Origin: Cellulomonas telluris
GTDB taxonomy: Bacteria > Actinomycetota > Actinomycetes > Actinomycetales > Cellulomonadaceae
Direction of reading: 5' to 3'
Assembly (NCBI RefSeq): GCF_004886325.1
Contig: NZ_QXFN01000005.1
Location: 124,001-188,000, forward strand
DNA: 64,000 nucleotides
Shown here piece after piece: positions 1-9,184 of the stretch. Position 1 is the first letter of the stretch. Every line of letters starts with the position of its first letter. The notes under the pieces were generated by a model, which was not told the origin of the DNA, made no database searches, and saw only the letters and a list, made by a program, of their open reading frames with translations. The translations under genes and the position numbers were made by a program.

Positions 1-1098
1 CCGACCACGCCGGCCGTGCTCGAGGCGCTGTGGGACCTGGTCTGGGCGGGACGCGTGACGAACGACGGCCTCGGCCCGCTGCGCTCGTGGCTGGGTTCCG
101 GCAGCACGGCGCACCGGACCCGGTCGGCGCCGGCGCGGGGGCGGCCGCTGCGTCCCCGCCTCGGGCTGCGCGCCGGCGCGCGGCTCGGCGTCCTGCCGCC
201 GGGCGGCGGGCCGTCGGTCGCCGCGGCGCGGGGGTCCGCCGCCGCGGGAGCCTCCGGCGCGGGCGCCGGGCGCTGGTCGCTGCTGCCCACGCGCGAGCCC
301 GACCCGACCGTCCGCGCGCACGCGCTCGCCGCGCAGCTGCTCGACCGCCACGGCGTGCTGACACGCGCCGTGGCCCCGGCCGAGCAGGTGTCCGGGCGGT
401 TCTCCGACGTGTACCGCGTGCTGTCCGCGCTCGAGCAGTCGGGCCAGGTGCGTCGCGGCTACTTCGTCGAGCGCCTCGGGGGGTCGCAGTTCGCGCTCCC
501 GGGCGCGGTCGACCGGCTGCGTGTCGACGCCGAGGTGGTGGACCGCGCGCGCGAGCGCGCCGTGCTCCGCCGCGAGAGCGCGCCGGGCGAGGCCGCCGCG
601 CTGCTGCCGTGGCAGGAGGTGCCGGCGCCCGCCTGGGGCGCCCCGGCCGGACCGGGCACGTGGGACCCGGCCGCGGCTGCGGACGAGGACGCGCCGGGGC
701 CCGGTCCCTGGGTGGTCGTGCTCGCCGCGACCGACCCGGCCAACCCGTACGGCGCCGCGCTCGCCTGGCCCGACCCGCCCGAGCAGGTGACGGTGCGCCA
801 CCGGCCGGGCAGGAAGGCGGGTGCGCTGGTCGTCCTCGTCGACGGCGCGCTCGTGCTCTACCTGGAGCGCGGGGGTCGCACCCTCCTGACGTTCTCCGAC
901 GACGCCGCGGTCCTCGCGTCCGCGGCGAACGGGCTCGTGGACGCCGCGCGGCGCAGGCACGCCGGCCGTCTGACCGTCGGGCGGATCGACGGGTCCGAGG
1001 TCCTCTCCTCGGAGGTGCTGTCCTCCCCCGCCGCCGCCGCGCTGACGGGCGCCGGCTTCGTCACCACGCCGCGCGGCCTGCGCCTGCAGGCGTCGTGA
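1..1098 (+). CDS. lhr: Lhr-type ATP-dependent helicase, C-terminal part (5' truncated)
   Basis: This open frame enters from the left edge, so only the last 365 codons are visible and the helicase motor lies outside the window. The first visible residues (VLEALWDLVWAGRVTNDGL) look like the winged-helix module that follows the RecA domains in Lhr-family helicases. A low-complexity Arg/Pro/Gly linker follows (about residues 35-90), then a second conserved block with the run FSDVYRVLSALEQSGQVRRGYF and the acidic-hydrophobic tail typical of Lhr C-termini. Lhr proteins are 3'-5' DNA translocases linked to DNA repair. A DNA glycosylase gene begins 27 bases downstream on the same strand, which fits a repair pair. 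The family call rests on recognised C-terminal sequence only. Confidence 0.8.
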   Translation, partial: PTTPAVLEALWDLVWAGRVTNDGLGPLRSWLGSGSTAHRTRSAPARGRPLRPRLGLRAGARLGVLPPGGGPSVAAARGSAAAGASGAGAGRWSLLPTREPDPTVRAHALAAQLLDRHGVLTRAVAPAEQVSGRFSDVYRVLSALEQSGQVRRGYFVERLGGSQFALPGAVDRLRVDAEVVDRARERAVLRRESAPGEAAALLPWQEVPAPAWGAPAGPGTWDPAAAADEDAPGPGPWVVVLAATDPANPYGAALAWPDPPEQVTVRHRPGRKAGALVVLVDGALVLYLERGGRTLLTFSDDAAVLASAANGLVDAARRRHAGRLTVGRIDGSEVLSSEVLSSPAAAALTGAGFVTTPRGLRLQAS

Positions 1099-1125
1099 GC
1101 GCCGTGCACCCACCGGGGGTGGCAC

Positions 1126-1974
1126 GTGCCCGAGGGTGACGTCCTGCGCCGCACCGCCGCCCGCCTGGACCAGGCGCTCGCCGGGCGACGGCTCGCACGG
1201 TCGGACCTGCGCTGGCCGACCGCCGCGACCGTCGACCTGCGGGGTCGCACCGTCCTCGGCACGCGCCCGTACGGCAAGCACCTGCTGACGCGGTTCGACG
1301 ACGGCACGACGCTGCACACGCACCTGCGGATGGACGGCTACTGGCGCGTGGCCCCGACCGGCGACCCGCGCGCCGCAGGTCGCTCACCGCGCCTGCGTGC
1401 GCTGCTCGCGGACGAGCGGTGGACCGCGATGGGCTACCTCATCGGCATGCTCGACGTGGTGCGCACGCGCGACGAGCGGACGCTCGTGGGGCACCTCGGC
1501 CCGGACGTCCTGGACGAGGACTTCGACGCGCCGCCGGGCGTCCCGGTCGGCGGAGCGCCCGTCCACGACCTGCCCACCCCGGGCATCGAGGAGTCCCTGC
1601 GGCGGTGGGCCGCCCAGGGCGACCGCCCCGTGGGCGAGCTGCTGCTCGACCAGCGGGTGGTCGCGGGGATCGGCACGATCTTCATGGCGGAGTCGCTCTT
1701 CGTCGAGCGGTGGTGGCCGTTCACGCCGGCGGACGCCGTCGACGACCCCGCACGCATCCTGCGGACGGCGCGCGAGCTGATGCGCCGGTCCGTGGTGACG
1801 GGCCGGCCGGTCGAGGTCGTGCACGGGCGCGAGCGACGACCGTGCGTCCGCTGCGGCACACCGATCCGCAGGGACGAGGTCGGGACGCCGCCGATGCAGC
1901 GTCCCGTGTTCTGGTGCCCGCGGTGTCAGGCGCGCGGGCGCGCGGTGCAGACCCCGGTCCGTCCCGGGGCCTGA
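1126..1974 (+). CDS. nei: Endonuclease VIII-like DNA glycosylase (Nei2 type)
   Basis: A base-excision glycosylase/AP lyase of the Fpg/Nei family, 282 residues. The GTG start gives MPEGD, placing the catalytic Pro at position 2 and Glu at 3. The PEGD form and overall sequence resemble actinobacterial Nei2. A central segment with LLLDQRVVAGIGTIFMAES is the helix-two-turn-helix, and the C-terminus carries a zinc finger of two CxxC pairs (CVRC and CPRC). It should remove oxidised pyrimidines or similar lesions from DNA in the cytoplasm. It lies 27 bases after the lhr gene and is probably co-transcribed with it. It converges on clgR with only 7 bases between the stops. Confidence 0.92.
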   Translation: MPEGDVLRRTAARLDQALAGRRLARSDLRWPTAATVDLRGRTVLGTRPYGKHLLTRFDDGTTLHTHLRMDGYWRVAPTGDPRAAGRSPRLRALLADERWTAMGYLIGMLDVVRTRDERTLVGHLGPDVLDEDFDAPPGVPVGGAPVHDLPTPGIEESLRRWAAQGDRPVGELLLDQRVVAGIGTIFMAESLFVERWWPFTPADAVDDPARILRTARELMRRSVVTGRPVEVVHGRERRPCVRCGTPIRRDEVGTPPMQRPVFWCPRCQARGRAVQTPVRPGA

Positions 1975-1981
1975 GAGCCCG

Positions 1982-2323
1982 TCAGCCGACGGGTGCCAGC
2001 TCCGACCGGGACAGCGCCCAGCCGGCGTCCGACGGTCCGTCGACCGCGGCGGCCAGGTCGGCCGGGACCGTGTCGGGGACCAGCAGGCCCTCGGCGACGG
2101 CGACCCGGTCGCTGACCTCACGCAGGACGAGGGACAACGGGACGTCGAGCGCGTCGCAGATGCTGCTCAGCAGCTCCGACGACGCCTCCTTCTGCCCACG
2201 CTCGACCTCGCTCAGGTACCCGAGCGAGACGCGGGCGGCCGAGGAGACCTCTCGCAGGGTGCGGCCCTGGCGCTGGCGCGCGTCCCGAAGGACGTCACCG
2301 ATCTCCCGTCGCAGGACGACCAT
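1982..2323 (-). CDS. clgR: XRE-family transcriptional regulator ClgR
   Basis: A 113-residue DNA-binding protein with an N-terminal helix-turn-helix (about residues 8-65) containing the actinobacterial ClgR signature [20 protein letters not shown]. In Corynebacterium and Mycobacterium ClgR activates clp protease and stress genes and is itself controlled by Clp proteolysis. The ATG at 2323 is chosen because the family begins [12 protein letters not shown] and an AGGGGGG ribosome-binding site precedes it. A frame-open upstream extension to 2686 overlaps cinA and is not supported. The order pgsA-cinA-clgR matches other actinobacteria. The 274-base gap upstream holds a 16-base perfect palindrome (see separate entry). 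Confidence 0.92.
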   Translation of the reverse strand: MVVLRREIGDVLRDARQRQGRTLREVSSAARVSLGYLSEVERGQKEASSELLSSICDALDVPLSLVLREVSDRVAVAEGLLVPDTVPADLAAAVDGPSDAGWALSRSELAPVG

Positions 2324-2491
2324 CTGGGCTCCCCCCTTCACGTCACGTCCTCGGTCATCGGACGGAGCCGCGGCGGGCGTCCCCGTCCCTCTCGTGCCGG
2401 TGGCCGGAGCCACCGTTCGTGCTGCCGCTCCCGGTCGGCGCGCGGCCGGAAGACGACCACCGTACCGCGCACCACCGACGAGCGCGTCGGC

Positions 2492-2507
2492 ACCGCGCAT
2501 GCGCGGT
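2492..2507. promoter_or_regulatory. 16-bp perfect palindrome upstream of clgR
   Basis: ACCGCGCATGCGCGGT is a perfect inverted repeat with no spacer in the clgR-cinA gap, about 170 bases upstream of the clgR start. It could be an operator, for ClgR itself or another regulator, but it does not exactly match the published CGC-N5-GCG ClgR pattern (the spacing here is 6). The rest of the 274-base gap shows nothing I recognise. Confidence 0.35.
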
Positions 2508-2597
2508 CGAGTGCTCATCACGTCCCTCCCAACGCGCGCGGACCCCACGGTTGTTCCCCGGGCGGCCGGAGCCCGCGCGACGTCCCTGGTGCGCCGG

Positions 2598-3107
2598 TCA
2601 CACGCCCTCGGACCACCCCGCGGCCGCCTGCACGGCGAGCGCGAGGACGGCCGCCGTGGCACCGGCGCGCACCGCGGCTCGATCACCCGTCAGGAGCAGC
2701 GCGCGGGTCACCGCGCCGTCCGGGGCGGTGACGGCGACGTGCACGGTCCCGGCCGGGTGCCCGTCCTGGGCGCCGGGCCCGGCGACGCCCGTCGTCGCGA
2801 GCCCGACGTCGGCGCCGAGCCGTGCCCGCACCCCGTCCGCCATGGCACGCGCCACGTCCGGGTCGACCGGCCCCCGCTCGGCCAGCAGCGCGGGGTCGAC
2901 GCCGAGCAGGGACGCCTTCAGGTCGGTCGCGTAGGCCACGACGCCGCCACGCAGCACGGCCGACGCACCCGGGACGTCGACGAGCGTCGCCGCGACCTGC
3001 CCGCCCGTCAGCGACTCCGCCACGGCCAGGGTCAGCCCCCGCCGGCCCAGCGCGGCGAGCAGCGCGCGTGCGTCGGCGAGCGGCCCCGGGACGGGCGCGT
3101 CGCTCAC
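2598..3107 (-). CDS. cinA: CinA-family protein (NMN deamidase-like C-terminal domain)
   Basis: A 169-residue protein consisting only of the CinA C-terminal domain. It lacks the molybdopterin-binding-like N-terminal domain of full-length CinA. The AESLTGGQV motif, the AYATDLK segment and the [21 protein letters not shown] block are characteristic. Stand-alone proteins of this type (PncC) deamidate nicotinamide mononucleotide in pyridine-nucleotide recycling. That role is inferred from the family. The GTG at 3107 is chosen because it overlaps the pgsA stop by four bases (GTGA), indicating translational coupling to pgsA. Confidence 0.88.
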   Translation of the reverse strand: MSDAPVPGPLADARALLAALGRRGLTLAVAESLTGGQVAATLVDVPGASAVLRGGVVAYATDLKASLLGVDPALLAERGPVDPDVARAMADGVRARLGADVGLATTGVAGPGAQDGHPAGTVHVAVTAPDGAVTRALLLTGDRAAVRAGATAAVLALAVQAAAGWSEGV

Positions 3108-3697
3108 AGGCCCGCGGCGGGAGGGACGCCCGCGGCGCGGCGGATCCGCACCGCGGTGCGGACGTAGTCGAGCCCGGTCACGAGCGTGACGGCCACCGCG
3201 GCGGCCATGACGACCGCGGCGAGGACGCCGACCACCGCCGGCAGCGCGTCGAGCGGCAGCAGGTAGAACCCGATGGCCACGGACTGCAGCACGGTCTTGA
3301 GCTTGCCGCCCCGGGAGGCGGGCAGCACCACGTACCGGAGCAGGAAGAACCGCATCACCGTGATGCCGAGCTCGCGCAGCAGGACGAGCGCCGTCACCGC
3401 CCACCACAGCTCACCGAGCCACGAGAGCAGCACGAGGGCCGTCCCGACGAGCAGCTTGTCCGCGATGGGGTCGAGGAGCTTGCCCAGGTCCGTCACCTGA
3501 CCCGAGCGGCGCGCGAGCCAGCCGTCGAGGCGGTCGGTCAGCGCCGCGGCGACGAAGAGCCCGGTGGCCAGGAGGCGCCCGCCGACGGTGTGCCCGCCGT
3601 CGAGCAGCAGCGCGACGGCGAACACCGGCACGACCGCGATCCGCAGCATCGTGACGACGTTCGCCGGGGTCCACACGGAAGCAGCGACGCCGACCAC
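3104..3697 (-). CDS. pgsA: CDP-diacylglycerol--glycerol-3-phosphate 3-phosphatidyltransferase
   Basis: An integral membrane enzyme of 197 residues in the CDP-alcohol phosphatidyltransferase family. It makes phosphatidylglycerol phosphate from CDP-diacylglycerol and glycerol-3-phosphate. The family motif D-x2-D-G-x2-A-R-x8-G-x3-D-x3-D is complete (DRLDGWLARRSGQVTDLGKL, then LDPIADK). About five hydrophobic segments follow the WTPANVVTMLRI start region. The GTG at 3697 is favoured over upstream in-frame codons because the minus-strand box TAGGCT ends exactly 7 bases before it, suggesting a leaderless transcript. First gene of a pgsA-cinA(-clgR) cluster. Confidence 0.93.
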   Translation of the reverse strand: MVGVAASVWTPANVVTMLRIAVVPVFAVALLLDGGHTVGGRLLATGLFVAAALTDRLDGWLARRSGQVTDLGKLLDPIADKLLVGTALVLLSWLGELWWAVTALVLLRELGITVMRFFLLRYVVLPASRGGKLKTVLQSVAIGFYLLPLDALPAVVGVLAAVVMAAAVAVTLVTGLDYVRTAVRIRRAAGVPPAAGL

Positions 3698-3704
3698 GAC
3701 GCAC

Positions 3705-3710
3705 AGCCTA
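3705..3710 (-). promoter_or_regulatory. Probable -10 box of pgsA (leaderless)
   Basis: On the minus strand TAGGCT lies 7 bases upstream of the pgsA GTG. There is no Shine-Dalgarno sequence between them. The spacing places the transcription start at or next to the start codon. Confidence 0.5.
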
Positions 3711-3791
3711 GGGCCGCGGGCCGGGTGCTCCCGCGCCCAGGCGCGGAACCCGGTCCCCGCGGCCCGGAGCGACGCCGGCGTGCCCGACGCG

Positions 3792-5960
3792 TCAGTCCCG
3801 TGGCTGCGCAGCCCCGTACAGCCAGCCCTGGCCGTACCGCCACCCGCTGCGACGCAGGTGGAGCGCCTGCTCCTCGTGCTCGATGCCCTCGGCGATCGTG
3901 ACCATCGCGAGCTCCCGCGCGAGCGCGCCGAGCGCACGCACCACCTTGCCCGCCGTCGGGTCGTGCGGGATGCCCGAGGTGAAGGACATGTCGAGCTTCA
4001 CACCCGCGACCGGTAGGTCGCGCAGGTAGGACAGGGGCGACACGCCGGTGCCGAAGTCGTCGAGGAGGATCGGCACGCCCGCGGCCGACAGCTGCGTCAG
4101 CTCGTGCCGGATCCGCGTGCCCGACGCGACCAGGCTGGACTCCGTGAGCTCCAGGACGAGCCGTCCGGGGGCGACCCGGTGCCGGGAGAGCTCGGCGAGC
4201 AGCCGCGTGGCGAGCTCGCCGTCGCCCAGCTGCTCCGCCGACACGTTGACGGAGACCCAGCGCCCGTCGTCGCCGGTCCGGGCGAGGAACTCCACCACGC
4301 GGGTGGTCACGAGCTGTGCCAGCGCCACGGAGACGCCAGCCTCCTGCGCGTGGGGCAGGAAGGCGCCCGGCAGCAGCAGACCCCGGTGCGGGTGCTGCCA
4401 GCGCACGAGCGCCTCGTAGCCGACCACGTGCGCGTCCGAGAGGTCGACGATCGGCTGGTAGTGGACCACCAGCTGGTCCTCCTCGACGGCCCGGACCAGC
4501 TCCCGGTGCGGCGAGGTCCCGGTCGACAGCCCCATCGACGGGTCGTACACCTCGGTACGCCCGCGCCCCGCACCCTTCGCGCGGTAGAGCGCGGCGTCCG
4601 CCGCCGCGAGCAGCGACGGCGCCCCGCCCTCGACGAGCGAGGCGTCGGCCAGCGCGACGCCGACGCTCGCCGCGACCCGGGTGCGTCGGCGGCCCAGGCG
4701 CACGGGCTCGCGCAGCCCGGCCTGGATCTGGTTCGCGATGTCGAACACCGCCTTGGCGGCGTCCTCCTCCTGCACGACGACCACGAACTCGTCCCCGCCG
4801 AGACGCGCGACGGTCCCCGTGCTGCCGGTCGCCGCCCGCAGCACCCCGGCCACGTGCACGAGCAGCGCGTCGCCGGCCGCGTGCCCGTACCGGTCGTTCA
4901 CCTCCTTGAACCCGTCGAGGTCGCAGGCGAGCACGGCGGTGCGGTGCAGCGCACCGGGCTGCTCGATCGCCGCCTGCAGGACCTCCTGCAGCAGGGTCCG
5001 GTTCGCGAGCCCCGTGAGGGGGTCGTGCATGGCGCGGTGCGTCAGCATCTCGGCCTGCAGCCGGGACTCGGTCGCGTCCCGGACCTGGACCACCACGCGG
5101 TCGGGGCGCCCGTCGGACGCCCGCACGAGGGCCGCGTCCAGGACGACCCAGACGAGGTGCCCGTCGGCGCGGCGGCACCGCATCTCGAGGGAGAACCGGT
5201 GCTGCTCCCCGCTGAGCAGCCGGTCGAGCTGCAGCCGCTGGGCCGCACGGTCCTCGGGCGCGGTGAGCTCGTCCACGCGGTAGCCGCGCAGCGCGGCCAC
5301 GTGCGTGCCCAGCAGCTCGGCGAGCGCCACGTTCGCCTCGGCGATCCGCCAGTCGAGGTCGACGAGCGCCATGCCGATGGGCGCGTTCTCCATCGCGACG
5401 CGGAACTGCGTCTCGCTGCGCGACAGGGCGGCCTCGACCTCGCGCGGCACGGTCACGTCGACGAGGGTGGTCAGCACGGCCGGCGGCGCACCGTCGCCGG
5501 CGGGCAGGGGCCGCGTCGCGACCTGCACGAGCCGGGGACGCGCGTCCGGGCCGGGTGGGACGACGCCGACGACGCGGGGGTCGTCCTCGTCCGGACGCGG
5601 GCCGAGCGCCAGCGCGGGGCTCGTCGCGAGGCCGCGCTCGTCCACCAGGACGAGCGGCAGGTCGGACACGCGCCGTCCGACGGCCGCCGCCCGGTCGATC
5701 CCCAGGATCTGCGCGGCGCGGTCGGAGAGGTCCAGCACGTGGCCCGTGCCGGACTGGACCAGGACTCCCTCGCGGGTCACCGCCTGCAGCGCGTCGTACC
5801 GGCGCCGCAGCTCCTGCGCGGTCGAGAGCAGGTCCGCCGCCCGGCGCCGCTGGCCGCGCTCGCGCTGCAGCAGGACCAGCACCGCGACGAGCGCGCCGAG
5901 CGCGACGACCGCGATGACCGTGCTGACCACCCCGAGGGGCGCGAGGTTGCCGACGTCCAC
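3792..5960 (-). CDS. PAS-GGDEF-EAL cyclic-di-GMP signalling protein
   Basis: A 722-residue protein that probably both makes and degrades cyclic di-GMP. An N-terminal membrane helix (about 10-32) is followed by a PAS-like segment (55-170), a clearer PAS domain (180-300), a GGDEF domain (305-475, motif GGDEF at about 388) and an EAL domain (485-720, EAL at 516-518). The GGDEF motif is intact. The inhibitory RxxD site normally five residues before it is replaced by GSTG. The EAL domain keeps the expected acidic residues, the loop-6 DDFGTG, the catalytic Lys (GVKLD) and AEGIE, so both activities look possible. The GTG start lies 9 bases after the ftsK stop, so the two genes are probably co-transcribed. 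Confidence 0.9.
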   Translation of the reverse strand: MDVGNLAPLGVVSTVIAVVALGALVAVLVLLQRERGQRRRAADLLSTAQELRRRYDALQAVTREGVLVQSGTGHVLDLSDRAAQILGIDRAAAVGRRVSDLPLVLVDERGLATSPALALGPRPDEDDPRVVGVVPPGPDARPRLVQVATRPLPAGDGAPPAVLTTLVDVTVPREVEAALSRSETQFRVAMENAPIGMALVDLDWRIAEANVALAELLGTHVAALRGYRVDELTAPEDRAAQRLQLDRLLSGEQHRFSLEMRCRRADGHLVWVVLDAALVRASDGRPDRVVVQVRDATESRLQAEMLTHRAMHDPLTGLANRTLLQEVLQAAIEQPGALHRTAVLACDLDGFKEVNDRYGHAAGDALLVHVAGVLRAATGSTGTVARLGGDEFVVVVQEEDAAKAVFDIANQIQAGLREPVRLGRRRTRVAASVGVALADASLVEGGAPSLLAAADAALYRAKGAGRGRTEVYDPSMGLSTGTSPHRELVRAVEEDQLVVHYQPIVDLSDAHVVGYEALVRWQHPHRGLLLPGAFLPHAQEAGVSVALAQLVTTRVVEFLARTGDDGRWVSVNVSAEQLGDGELATRLLAELSRHRVAPGRLVLELTESSLVASGTRIRHELTQLSAAGVPILLDDFGTGVSPLSYLRDLPVAGVKLDMSFTSGIPHDPTAGKVVRALGALARELAMVTIAEGIEHEEQALHLRRSGWRYGQGWLYGAAQPRD

Positions 5961-5969
5961 GCCGCTGGC

Positions 5970-8618
5970 TCAGTTCCCGCCCGCCGGACCGTACCCGGCG
6001 TCGTCCTCCCCCGGGTCCTGCGGCCCGTCGTCGGGGGGAGCCGCGTTCTCGCCGCGCAGCATCGCGAGCGTTCCCGGCAGGTCGTCGGGCTGCACGAGCA
6101 CCTCGCGCGCCTTCGAGCCCTCGGACGGGCCGACGATCTCGCGGGACTCGAGCAGGTCCATGAGCCGCCCGGCCTTCGCGAAGCCGACGCGCAGCTTGCG
6201 CTGGAGCATCGACGTCGACCCGAACTGCGTCGTCACGACGAGCTCGGCCGCCTGCAGCAGCAGGTCGAGGTCGTCGCCGATGTCCTCGTCCACCTGCTTC
6301 TTCGCCGCCTGGACGGTGACGTCCTCGCGGTAGACCGGCTTGAGCTGCGTCTTCACGTGCTCGACGACCGCGTGGATCTCGGACTCCGACACCCAGGCGC
6401 CCTGCGTACGCATCGGCTTGGCGGCGCCCATCGGCAGGAACAGGGCGTCGCCCTGGCCGATCAGCTTCTCGGCACCCGGCTGGTCGAGCACGACGCGCGA
6501 GTCGGTCAGCGAGCTCGTCGCGAACGCGAGGCGCGACGGCACGTTGGCCTTGATCAGACCCGTCACGACGTCGACGGACGGGCGCTGCGTCGCGAGGACG
6601 AGGTGGATGCCGGCGGCGCGCGCGAGCTGCGTGATGCGCTGGATCGACGCCTCGACGTCGCGCGGCGCGACCATCATGAGGTCGGCGAGCTCGTCGACGA
6701 TCACCAGCAGGTACGGGTACGTCGCGATCTTGCGCTCGGACCCCGGCAGCGGCTTGACCTTGCCGGCCCGCACCGCGGCGTTGAAGTCGTCGATGTGCTT
6801 GTAGCCGAACATCGCGAGGTCGTCGTAGCGCGCCTCCATCTCCTTCACGACCCACTCGAGGGCCTCGGCGGCCTTCTTCGGGTTCGTGATGATGGGCGTG
6901 ATGAGGTGCGGGATGCCCTCGTACAGGGTGAGCTCGACGCGCTTGGGGTCGACGAGGATCATGCGCACCTCGTCGGGCGTCGCCCGCATGAGGATCGACA
7001 CGATCATCGAGTTCACGAAGGACGACTTGCCCGCGCCGGTGGCGCCGGCGACCAGCAGGTGCGGCATCTTCGCGAGGTTCGCGACGACGTAGCCGCCCTC
7101 GACGTCCTTGCCGACGCCGATCACCATCGGGTGCTCCGTGCGCTTGGCCGCGCTCGAGCGCAGCACGTCGCCGAGCGCGACGGTCTCGCGGTCGGTGTTG
7201 GGGATCTCGATGCCGATCGCGGACTTGCCCGGGATGGGCGACAGGATGCGCACGTCGGCGCTCGCGACGGCGTACGCGATGTTCTTGCTCAGCGCGGTGA
7301 CGCGCTCCACCTTCACGCCGTTGCCGAGCTCGACCTCGTAGCGCGTGACGGTGGGGCCGCGCGTGAACCCGGTGACCTGGGCGTCGATCTGGAACTGCTC
7401 GAGCACCGACGTGAGGGAGTCGACCACGCGGTCGTTGGCGGCCGAGCGCACCTTGTGCGGGGCACCCTTCGCGAGCGCGTCCTCGGTGGGCAGGACGTAC
7501 ACGACGTCGCCCTCGAGCATCGGCTGCTCGCCGCGCGGCACGCCGCTCGTGCGGGGCGCCTCGAGGTCGGTGCCGACCGCCGCCACCGCCGCCACCGCCG
7601 CGGTCGGGGCGGTCGGCGGTGCCGGGTCCATGCGGGCCGTCGGCGTCGCGTCGACGTCCTCGTCGAGGTCCGGCTCGTCGCCGCGGTCGACGACGGCGGC
7701 CCGCTGGTAGGCCTCGTCGCCCTCGTACTCGTCGAGGCGGTCGTCGTCGGGGCCGACCGGTTCCTCGGCGCGCGGGCGGCGGCCGAGCAGGCGGGGCTTG
7801 CGCCGGGGCTTGGTGACCGGTTCGGGGCGCGCGCTGTGCAGCGCCTCGATGACGAGGGGGGCGTCGTCGTCGGCGTCCTCCACCGGCTCCTGCTCGTGCT
7901 GCCCGGTGAGCCGGCGGTACAGCGCGGACAGGCGCGGGCCGATCTGGTGCACGGGGGTGGCGGTGACGACGAGCACGCCGAAGAACGCGAGGATGCCGAG
8001 CAGCAGTCCCGCGACCACGGGCGTGAGCAGCGTGGCCAGCGGGGTGCCGACGCCGAAGCCGACGACCCCGCCGGCGTCGCGCAGCGCGGCCATGTCGTCG
8101 GTGCCGGGACGACCGTGCGCGATGTGGACGATGGAGCAGACGGCGACGGTGATCGCGGACAGGCCGATGCCGATGCGGGAGTTGGCCTGCGCGCGGTCGG
8201 GGTGGCGCATGAGGCGCACCGCGATGCCGAGCAGCACGACGGGGACGACCACGCCCACGACGCCGAACGTGCCGGCGACGACGTTGTGCACGACGTCCCC
8301 CGCCGTGCCCGACAGGTCCCACCACTCGCGCGCGGCGACGACGACGGCGAGCGCGAGCAGGGTGAACGCGAGCCCGTCCCGCCGGTGCGCGGGGTCGAGG
8401 TCGCGCGCCCCTCGTCCGATCCGGCGGGCGGTGCCTCCGACGAGGTGCGCACCGCCCATCCAGATCCCCCGCACGATGCGCAGCGGGAGGGCGGGCTGCG
8501 GGGGCGGGGCCGGTGCACGACCGGCGGGTCGCGTCGAGCCGCCGCGCGTGGTGCCCCGCGACGACGAGCTCCCGGAGCGCGTCGCGCGCGCGGGGCTCGG
8601 GGTCGTACGGGTCGCCAT
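5970..8618 (-). CDS. ftsK: DNA translocase FtsK/SpoIIIE
   Basis: An 882-residue septal DNA pump that clears chromosome ends at division. The N-terminus has four membrane segments between roughly residues 95 and 240, then an acidic linker rich in Asp/Glu/Pro (250-370). The motor has Walker A GATGAGKS near 525 and Walker [11 protein letters not shown] near 645. The C-terminal winged-helix gamma domain (about 810-870, with [19 protein letters not shown]) reads KOPS sequences. The ATG at 8618 is chosen over a GTG three codons upstream because a TACCGT box ends 7 bases before the ATG and would overlap the GTG. Start of the ftsK-GGDEF/EAL unit. Confidence 0.95.
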   Translation of the reverse strand: MATRTTPSPARATRSGSSSSRGTTRGGSTRPAGRAPAPPPQPALPLRIVRGIWMGGAHLVGGTARRIGRGARDLDPAHRRDGLAFTLLALAVVVAAREWWDLSGTAGDVVHNVVAGTFGVVGVVVPVVLLGIAVRLMRHPDRAQANSRIGIGLSAITVAVCSIVHIAHGRPGTDDMAALRDAGGVVGFGVGTPLATLLTPVVAGLLLGILAFFGVLVVTATPVHQIGPRLSALYRRLTGQHEQEPVEDADDDAPLVIEALHSARPEPVTKPRRKPRLLGRRPRAEEPVGPDDDRLDEYEGDEAYQRAAVVDRGDEPDLDEDVDATPTARMDPAPPTAPTAAVAAVAAVGTDLEAPRTSGVPRGEQPMLEGDVVYVLPTEDALAKGAPHKVRSAANDRVVDSLTSVLEQFQIDAQVTGFTRGPTVTRYEVELGNGVKVERVTALSKNIAYAVASADVRILSPIPGKSAIGIEIPNTDRETVALGDVLRSSAAKRTEHPMVIGVGKDVEGGYVVANLAKMPHLLVAGATGAGKSSFVNSMIVSILMRATPDEVRMILVDPKRVELTLYEGIPHLITPIITNPKKAAEALEWVVKEMEARYDDLAMFGYKHIDDFNAAVRAGKVKPLPGSERKIATYPYLLVIVDELADLMMVAPRDVEASIQRITQLARAAGIHLVLATQRPSVDVVTGLIKANVPSRLAFATSSLTDSRVVLDQPGAEKLIGQGDALFLPMGAAKPMRTQGAWVSESEIHAVVEHVKTQLKPVYREDVTVQAAKKQVDEDIGDDLDLLLQAAELVVTTQFGSTSMLQRKLRVGFAKAGRLMDLLESREIVGPSEGSKAREVLVQPDDLPGTLAMLRGENAAPPDDGPQDPGEDDAGYGPAGGN

Positions 8619-8625
8619 GGTCCTC

Positions 8626-8631
8626 ACGGTA
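8626..8631 (-). promoter_or_regulatory. Probable -10 box of ftsK (leaderless)
   Basis: Minus-strand TACCGT ends 7 bases before the ftsK ATG at 8618. This is the same geometry as at several other genes in the window. Confidence 0.45.
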
Positions 8632-8702
8632 GCCGCCCGGGTGCGCTCCGCCGGGCTCCGGGGTGCCCGTGTCGGCCGCGACGTCGCCCGGACGAGCCCG
8701 TG

Positions 8703-9113
8703 TCAGCCTCGCAGGAGGCCGACGCCGAGGGTCACGACGCCCGCGGCGAGGGCGACCGCGCCGAGGGGCAGCAGCACGACGAGCCGGTTCGGGCGGGTGC
8801 GCCCCTCCCCCAGGGCGGACAGGAAGAACCCGGCGGGCAGCAGCACGGCCGCGACGAGCACGCCCGTCTGGGCGAGCCACCGCCAGGCGCCCGTGAGCGT
8901 CGTGGCCTCGCCCAGCAGCAGGCAGACGAGACCGAGCGTGACCAGGACGCCCGCGTGCGCGTGGCCGGCGCGGTAGAAGGCGCGCTGGAAGTCGGTGGCG
9001 GGGACACGGCCGGTCACGACCCGCGTGAGGAACCAGCCGCCCGACTCGATCGCGACGACGGTGAGGGCGACGGCGCCGGCGGTCGTGCGGGCCGCCTCGG
9101 TGAGCTCGAGCAT
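8703..9113 (-). CDS. Small four-helix membrane protein of unknown function
   Basis: A 136-residue hydrophobic protein with about four membrane-spanning segments (residues 12-32, 53-70, 80-100 and 112-133) and the polar motif FQRAFYRAGHAHAGVLV between the first two. I do not recognise a characterised family. The His/Arg-containing motif recurs in uncharacterised actinobacterial membrane proteins. A good Shine-Dalgarno (AAAGGAG) precedes the ATG. It is transcribed divergently from the TetR-family gene, with a 21-base inverted repeat overlapping the region just upstream of its ribosome-binding site. It is therefore probably the regulated target of that repressor. Confidence 0.8.
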   Translation of the reverse strand: MLELTEAARTTAGAVALTVVAIESGGWFLTRVVTGRVPATDFQRAFYRAGHAHAGVLVTLGLVCLLLGEATTLTGAWRWLAQTGVLVAAVLLPAGFFLSALGEGRTRPNRLVVLLPLGAVALAAGVVTLGVGLLRG

Positions 9114-9123
9114 GACGTGCTCC

Positions 9124-9144
9124 TTTCGTAACGCCGTTATGAAA
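9124..9144. promoter_or_regulatory. Probable TetR-type operator
   Basis: TTTCGTAACGCCGTTATGAAA is an inverted repeat centred on 9134 with a single mismatched pair (G9128/T9140): TTTC and GAAA outside, TAACG and CGTTA inside. It lies 11-31 bases upstream of the membrane-protein start and about 40-60 bases upstream of the TetR start. That is the usual position for an autoregulatory TetR operator serving a divergent pair. Confidence 0.65.
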
Positions 9145-9172
9145 CAGCGTCACAGAATCGCGCGTCAAGGCC

Positions 9173-9178
9173 TACGCT
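9173..9178 (+). promoter_or_regulatory. Probable -10 box of the TetR-family gene (leaderless)
   Basis: TACGCT ends 6 bases before the ATG at 9185 and no ribosome-binding site is present. Confidence 0.45.
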
Positions 9179-9184
9179 CGGGGC

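Noticed and set aside
1982-2686. An extended ClgR protein of 234 residues
   Set aside because: The extension overlaps the 3' end of cinA, is low in complexity, and the ATG at 2323 has a good ribosome-binding site and the family N-terminus.
3538-9168. A 5.6-kb uninterrupted minus-strand frame across pgsA, the GGDEF-EAL gene and ftsK, and an equally long plus-strand frame at 4104-9131
   Set aside because: Translations are Arg/Pro/Ala/His-rich with no domain. They are shadow frames of the real genes caused by the very high GC content.
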